This document shows, one piece after another, positions 60,088-64,000 of a DNA stretch of 64,000 bases. The notes below the pieces were generated by a model. That model did no database searches and was not told where the DNA came from. It saw only the letters and a program-made list of their open reading frames with translations. The translations under genes were made by a program, and so were the position numbers. Each line of letters starts with the position of its first letter. Positions within the stretch are counted from its first letter, which is position 1. This DNA comes from Lysobacter auxotrophicus (GTDB lineage Bacteria; Pseudomonadota; Gammaproteobacteria; Xanthomonadales; Xanthomonadaceae): positions 2,108,001-2,172,000 of the forward strand of contig NZ_AP027041.1 in the NCBI RefSeq assembly GCF_027924565.1. Reading direction: 5' to 3'.

Positions 60088-61446
60088 TCAGCGTTCGACG
60101 GCCCCGATGTCCGGGAAGGCGCCCTTCACGCGCGGGAATCCCGGCCCGCGCTGGTCGTAGGCGCGCTGGTAGAAGTTGCTGCCGCGACCGATGGCCGGGC
60201 TGTCGCCGGGCAGCATGTGCGTGCGCGTCGGCCCACCGTTCGTGGTCAACGCGCCCAGTCGCGGATCGGCGGTGATCGTGTCGCCGGGCACCGCCACGTC
60301 CGCACGCGTGATGAGGTTCGCGAAGCCGGCGATGGCCGGCGCGTCGCGTCCCACGTCGTGGCCCACGCCGTTCGGGCAGGTGGTGTTCGCCACGATCGTG
60401 CTTCGCAGCGTCAACGCGTCCGCCCAGATCGCGCCGCGCTCCTCGCACGGCGGCGTCGGCGGGTCGTCGCCCCAGATCGCCACGTTGAACGCGATGGTGC
60501 TGTTGTTGACGCGCACGTCGCCCTCCATGTGGAACGCGGCGCCGTACACGGCTTGGTTCCCCGAGAGCGTGCTGTCGGCGATGGTGCGCGTGCCGGGCCC
60601 TTCGGCGTAGAGGCCGCCTCCGGCCGGAAACGACGCACGCGGCGCTTCCTGGTGCAGGCGGTTGCCGGAAATGGTCGACTTGTTGACCAGCAGGTCGCCG
60701 GACTGGAGGAAAAGCCCGCCGCCTTCGCGCGCGGCGTCGTTGTCGCGGATGGTCGAGTACGTCACGCTCGCGCCCTTCCCCGCGCGCACGCCGCCGCCGT
60801 AGAAGGCGTAATTGTCGAAGACATGGCTGTACAGCAGCGTCACGCGGCCTTCGGCGTCGATGCCGCCGCCGGTGGTGTTCGACGTGGCCATGCTCTGGAA
60901 CACGGTACTGTGCGTCAGCGTGACGTCGCCCAGCGCGCTGATCGCGCCGCCGGCGCCGGGTGGCGAATCGAGCCAGCCGCCGGCCTCGTTGCGGCAGTGG
61001 TGCACGCGCGCAAGATGCAGTTCGACATGGCCGTCCGATGCGATGCACCCGCCGCGGCTGGGGAATTCGTCCTGCGCCGGGCGATGCCGGCCCCACGCGA
61101 CGGTGAGGTCCTGCAGGCGCAGGGTGCCGGTGCCGGTGTGCCGGAAGATGCGGAACGTCTGCCGTCCGTCGAGCGTCATCGCGTCGCGGCCACGGGCGAT
61201 CACGGTGAGCGTGCCCTGCGCGATCGCGATTTCCCCACTGGTGAGCGCGATGCGCGTGCACGCCAGGCCGCGCAGGTCGATGGTGTCGCCGCTCAGCGCG
61301 CCGGCGACTGCGTTGCGCAGGCTGCCGGCGCCGGCGTCGTTGCAGTTGGCGACGATACGCGTCGCTGCGTGCGCGCCGGTGGGGAGCATCGCGCCGACGA
61401 ACAGCGCGGCGCAGGCCAGGATCGAAGTGGATGCATCGCGGGACAT
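60088..61446 (-). CDS. Choice-of-anchor-Q beta-helix surface protein
   Basis: A 452-residue protein with a signal peptide (LACAALFVGAMLPTGAHA) followed by DAGAGSLRNAVAGALSGDTI, the start typical of the right-handed beta-helix/choice-of-anchor-Q family, many parallel repeats (STIRDNDAAREGGGLFL, STLSGNQAVYGAAFHM) and the C-terminal anchor motif YDQRGPGFPRVKGAFPDIGA. Probably exported and surface-bound. It is 43 bases downstream of a paralogue. Confidence 0.88.
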   Translation of the reverse strand: MSRDASTSILACAALFVGAMLPTGAHAATRIVANCNDAGAGSLRNAVAGALSGDTIDLRGLACTRIALTSGEIAIAQGTLTVIARGRDAMTLDGRQTFRIFRHTGTGTLRLQDLTVAWGRHRPAQDEFPSRGGCIASDGHVELHLARVHHCRNEAGGWLDSPPGAGGAISALGDVTLTHSTVFQSMATSNTTGGGIDAEGRVTLLYSHVFDNYAFYGGGVRAGKGASVTYSTIRDNDAAREGGGLFLQSGDLLVNKSTISGNRLHQEAPRASFPAGGGLYAEGPGTRTIADSTLSGNQAVYGAAFHMEGDVRVNNSTIAFNVAIWGDDPPTPPCEERGAIWADALTLRSTIVANTTCPNGVGHDVGRDAPAIAGFANLITRADVAVPGDTITADPRLGALTTNGGPTRTHMLPGDSPAIGRGSNFYQRAYDQRGPGFPRVKGAFPDIGAVER

Positions 61447-61489
61447 GGCGGACTCCTGTGCATGCCATCGGCATGCGCCGTGCGGCGCG

Positions 61490-62809
61490 TCAGTCGTTGG
61501 GCAGCTCCCGTTCGACAGCGCCGATATCGGGCAAACCGCGTGTGCGCGGATACCCCGCGCCGCGCTGGTCGTACTGCAGGTTCATCGGGTTGCTGCCCTG
61601 GTCGAGCGCCGCGCTGCCGTACTCCGGCGCGCGCGTCAGTGTCGGGCCGCCGTTGTCGCGCAACGGGCCCAGCAGCACGCGGTCGCTCATGATCGTGTCC
61701 GGCGGCAAGGGCGCCAGCGAGCGGTTGACGAGGTTGTTCGACCCGGTGATCGCGCCCTGGTAGTAGATCTGCCCGATGTCGACGGCCGGGCCGCCGGCGC
61801 AGTAGTTCTCCGCGACGATCGTGCTCACCAGTTCGAGATCGCCTCCGGGCTGGAGCGCGCCGCCGCACTGCCACGTCTGCCATTCCTCGTTGCCGGCGAT
61901 GGTGCTGTTGTGGATGCGGGCACCGGCGGGCAACCACGCGCCGGGCGTGCTGTCGGCGATGTTGTCGGCAAGCGTGCTGTCGACGATCAGCACGCCGTAG
62001 GTGACGCCGCCGACCTCGATGCCACCGCCGGACGTGGTGGCGCGGTTCTGCGCGATGGTGCTCTTGTTCACCAGCAGGCTCATCGGCACCGCATCGCGGC
62101 CCAGCACCCTCAGGCCGCCGCCGCGCGTGGCGAGGTTGTTGCGGATCGACGAATAGGTGACGGCCACCGAGTGGCCCTGCACGCCGCCCGCCTCGTAGGC
62201 GGAGTTGCCCGTGACCTGGCTGTAATACAGGTTGACGTGCCCCCACCCGTGCACCGCGCCGCCGGTGCCGCCGTCGGCGAGGTTCGCGTACGCCGAGGTG
62301 TGCGCCAGCAGCACGTCGACCGCGTGCACGGCGCCGCCGATGCCCCACGGCTCCAGGCCGTCGGTGGCGATCGCCTGGCAATGGTGGATGCGCGAGCTGA
62401 TGAGTTCCACCGCGCCGGCGGACGTGATGCAGCCGCCGTCGGCGAACGCGGACGCGTAGCGGCCGTTGGCGACGGTCATGCGATACACGCGCAGCGTGCC
62501 CGTGCCGGTGTGCCGGATCGCGCGACCGCGGGTGTTCGCGTCGAGCAGGATCTCGTCGCGACCGCGGCCGAGCAGCGTGAGCGAGGCCTGCGGAACCACC
62601 AGCTCGCCCGTCGTCAGGGCGATGCGCGTGCACGTCAGACGCAGCAGGTCGATGTTGTCGCCGCTCTGCGCGACGGCAATCGCGTTGCGCAGGCTGCCGG
62701 CGCCTGCATCGTTGCAGTTGGTCACCACGCGCGTGGCGGCGGTTGCGATCGAAGGGGCGCCGGCGAGGAGCAGCGCAGCCAGGGCGATGCGAAGACGATG
62801 CGCGACCAT
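61490..62809 (-). CDS. Choice-of-anchor-Q beta-helix surface protein, paralogue
   Basis: A 439-residue protein with the same layout: signal peptide (LAALLLAGAPSIATA), DAGAGSLRNAIAVAQSGDNI, repeats (SSIRNNLATRGGGLRV, STIAQNRATTSGGGI) and the end YDQRGAGYPRTRGLPDIGAV. The first gene of a tandem pair that arose by duplication. Confidence 0.88.
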   Translation of the reverse strand: MVAHRLRIALAALLLAGAPSIATAATRVVTNCNDAGAGSLRNAIAVAQSGDNIDLLRLTCTRIALTTGELVVPQASLTLLGRGRDEILLDANTRGRAIRHTGTGTLRVYRMTVANGRYASAFADGGCITSAGAVELISSRIHHCQAIATDGLEPWGIGGAVHAVDVLLAHTSAYANLADGGTGGAVHGWGHVNLYYSQVTGNSAYEAGGVQGHSVAVTYSSIRNNLATRGGGLRVLGRDAVPMSLLVNKSTIAQNRATTSGGGIEVGGVTYGVLIVDSTLADNIADSTPGAWLPAGARIHNSTIAGNEEWQTWQCGGALQPGGDLELVSTIVAENYCAGGPAVDIGQIYYQGAITGSNNLVNRSLAPLPPDTIMSDRVLLGPLRDNGGPTLTRAPEYGSAALDQGSNPMNLQYDQRGAGYPRTRGLPDIGAVERELPND

Positions 62810-62986
62810 GTTCCCTCCGGACGGTGGAAACGCACCGCGCGAGTATCGTCCTGCCGGGACGAAAATGCCCGTATCAAGATCGTGAACAGCGGCACCCTCG
62901 CGCAGCGCTCACAACGCTGAGCGGCGCGGTCTCGCATTCATGCACGTGGGGCCGCGCTGGCGCAATCGCGCGCGGCGCGGCGCGGA

Positions 62987-63655
62987 TCAGTTCACCAGCG
63001 GATAGTCGCGGATGATGTCGAGCACGCCGTTGATGACGAACTGCACGCCCATGCAGGCGAGCAGGAAACCCATCAGCCGCGACAGGGCTTCCACGCCGCT
63101 CTGGCCCAGCAGGCGGATGATCGTGCTCGCGCTGCGCAGGCACAGCAGCAGGATCACGCTGACCAGCACGAATACCAGCACCGGGGCCACCTGCATCACC
63201 CACGGCGAGAACGGTCGTTCGTCCGACATCGTGGCCGCGGTGCCGATGAGCAGCGCGATGGTGCCCGGCCCGGCGGTGGTCGGCATCGCCAGTGGGATGA
63301 ACGCAATGTCGCGCTTCTGGTGGAGCTGGATTTCCTCGTTGCGGTGCTCGACTTCGGGCGCGTCGCGCTCGTCGGGGAAGAGCATGCGGAAACCGATGTA
63401 CCCCACGATCAACCCGCCTGCGATGCGCAGGCCGGAGATGGTGATGCCGAACACGCCCATCACCGCCTGGCCGGCGTAGAACGCGATTGCCATGATCACG
63501 AAGACGTAGATCGAGCAGAGCGTCGCCTGGCGCCTGCGTTCGCGATCGCTCATGCCGCGCGACAGGCCCAGCATCACCGCGACGGTGGAAACCGGGTTGG
63601 TGAGCGGCAGGAGCATCGCCAGCCCCATGCCCACCGCCTTCAGCAACTCCCACAT
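62987..63655 (-). CDS. MarC family integral membrane protein
   Basis: A 222-residue protein with six helices. The family motifs LLPLTNPVSTVAVMLGL near the start and AFIPLAMPTTAGPGTIALLI in the second half are clear. ATG 63655 begins the conserved part. It is diverged from the 47442-48131 MarC. Confidence 0.92.
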   Translation of the reverse strand: MWELLKAVGMGLAMLLPLTNPVSTVAVMLGLSRGMSDRERRRQATLCSIYVFVIMAIAFYAGQAVMGVFGITISGLRIAGGLIVGYIGFRMLFPDERDAPEVEHRNEEIQLHQKRDIAFIPLAMPTTAGPGTIALLIGTAATMSDERPFSPWVMQVAPVLVFVLVSVILLLCLRSASTIIRLLGQSGVEALSRLMGFLLACMGVQFVINGVLDIIRDYPLVN

Positions 63656-63741
63656 GGGCCATCTCCGGTGATGGAGCGTGAGCGAACGCGACGTCACGGC
63701 GGAGGGTACATCGGAAGGCGGGCGAAGGACCCGCCGCCGAC

Positions 63742-63882
63742 TTACGCCAGCCAGCGTTTCACGGCGGCCAGTCCCTCTTCCGCATCGACGATGCCGAAGG
63801 CGAAGCTGATGATCGTCGCGGCGCACAACCCGCAGCCGGCTCCGGCGGCGCACGTGGCCGCCTGGTGGATGAAAGCGCTCAT
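63742..63882 (-). CDS. Small Cys/Ala-rich hydrophobic protein (46 residues)
   Basis: ATG 63882 is preceded by AGGGGGAA, a good ribosome site. The product has a small-residue hydrophobic segment with three cysteines (AATCAAGAGCGLCAATIISF) and an amphipathic end (DAEEGLAAVKRWLA). It may be a small membrane or peptide-like protein. No family recognised. Confidence 0.55.
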   Translation of the reverse strand: MSAFIHQAATCAAGAGCGLCAATIISFAFGIVDAEEGLAAVKRWLA

Positions 63883-64000
63883 TCGATTCCCCCTGTTCCG
63901 GGTTCCATCCTACGGGGCGGCACCGTCCGGATGCATGGCGCAATGCGTCAAAAACGTCGGCAGCGCCACGCCCGTCCGGCAGGAATCGTGCCGGCCAATG

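Overview
The window is a high-GC gammaproteobacterial chromosome segment, most likely from the Lysobacter/Luteimonas/Xanthomonas side of Xanthomonadaceae. This is inferred from gene style (S8 protease with a C-terminal PPC-like domain, ToxR-like winged-helix/TPR regulator, paired DUF5985 proteins, tandem choice-of-anchor-Q beta-helix proteins, pgaABCD) and from dif-like sites that resemble the gammaproteobacterial consensus. No rRNA, credible tRNA or CRISPR array is seen.

Layout. 1-7.1 kb: the 3' end of a secreted S8 protease abutting a possible chagasin-fold inhibitor, a membrane-anchored winged-helix/TPR regulator, a remnant of an Omp85-type barrel, a three-gene DUF5985 operon and a putative Na+/H+ antiporter. 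7.1-26 kb: mostly short, single, often lipoprotein or membrane genes (plus a BLUF photoreceptor, a GFA enzyme, a periplasmic sulfatase operon, a DUF1254 protein, a fasciclin protein and two response regulators) separated again and again by a two-hairpin repeat, called A-B here. Several genes end inside the repeat.

26-45 kb is an accessory island. It holds a SRAP-family protein with small neighbours and two XRE/HTH genes, two consecutive proteins with a HEPN-like R-N-x3-H motif, and a 1787-residue protein joining a Cap4/DUF4297-like nuclease domain to a STAND NTPase (candidate anti-phage protein). Next come a TnpS/TnpT-type cointegrate-resolution module without a transposase, a KptA RNA 2'-phosphotransferase with a decayed second copy, a frameshifted DEDDh exonuclease, and a 2.3-kb cassette bounded by two directly repeated dif-like (XerCD) sites. 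The cassette carries a HipB-like regulator, a MbcA/ParS/Xre-type antitoxin, an RNA-repair HAD protein and a PLD-like nuclease.

45-64 kb looks like ordinary chromosome, with no copy of the A-B repeat: L,D-transpeptidase, Lpp-like lipoprotein, bestrophin-like protein, two MarC proteins, two AraC-type regulators, a second DUF1254/sulfatase pair, a pgaABCD exopolysaccharide operon whose pgaA has lost its barrel end through a frameshift, and two tandem beta-helix surface proteins.

The most interesting candidates are the dif-flanked cassette, the nuclease-STAND protein with its HEPN neighbours, and the A-B repeat family that punctuates the small-gene array and supplies stop codons to genes.
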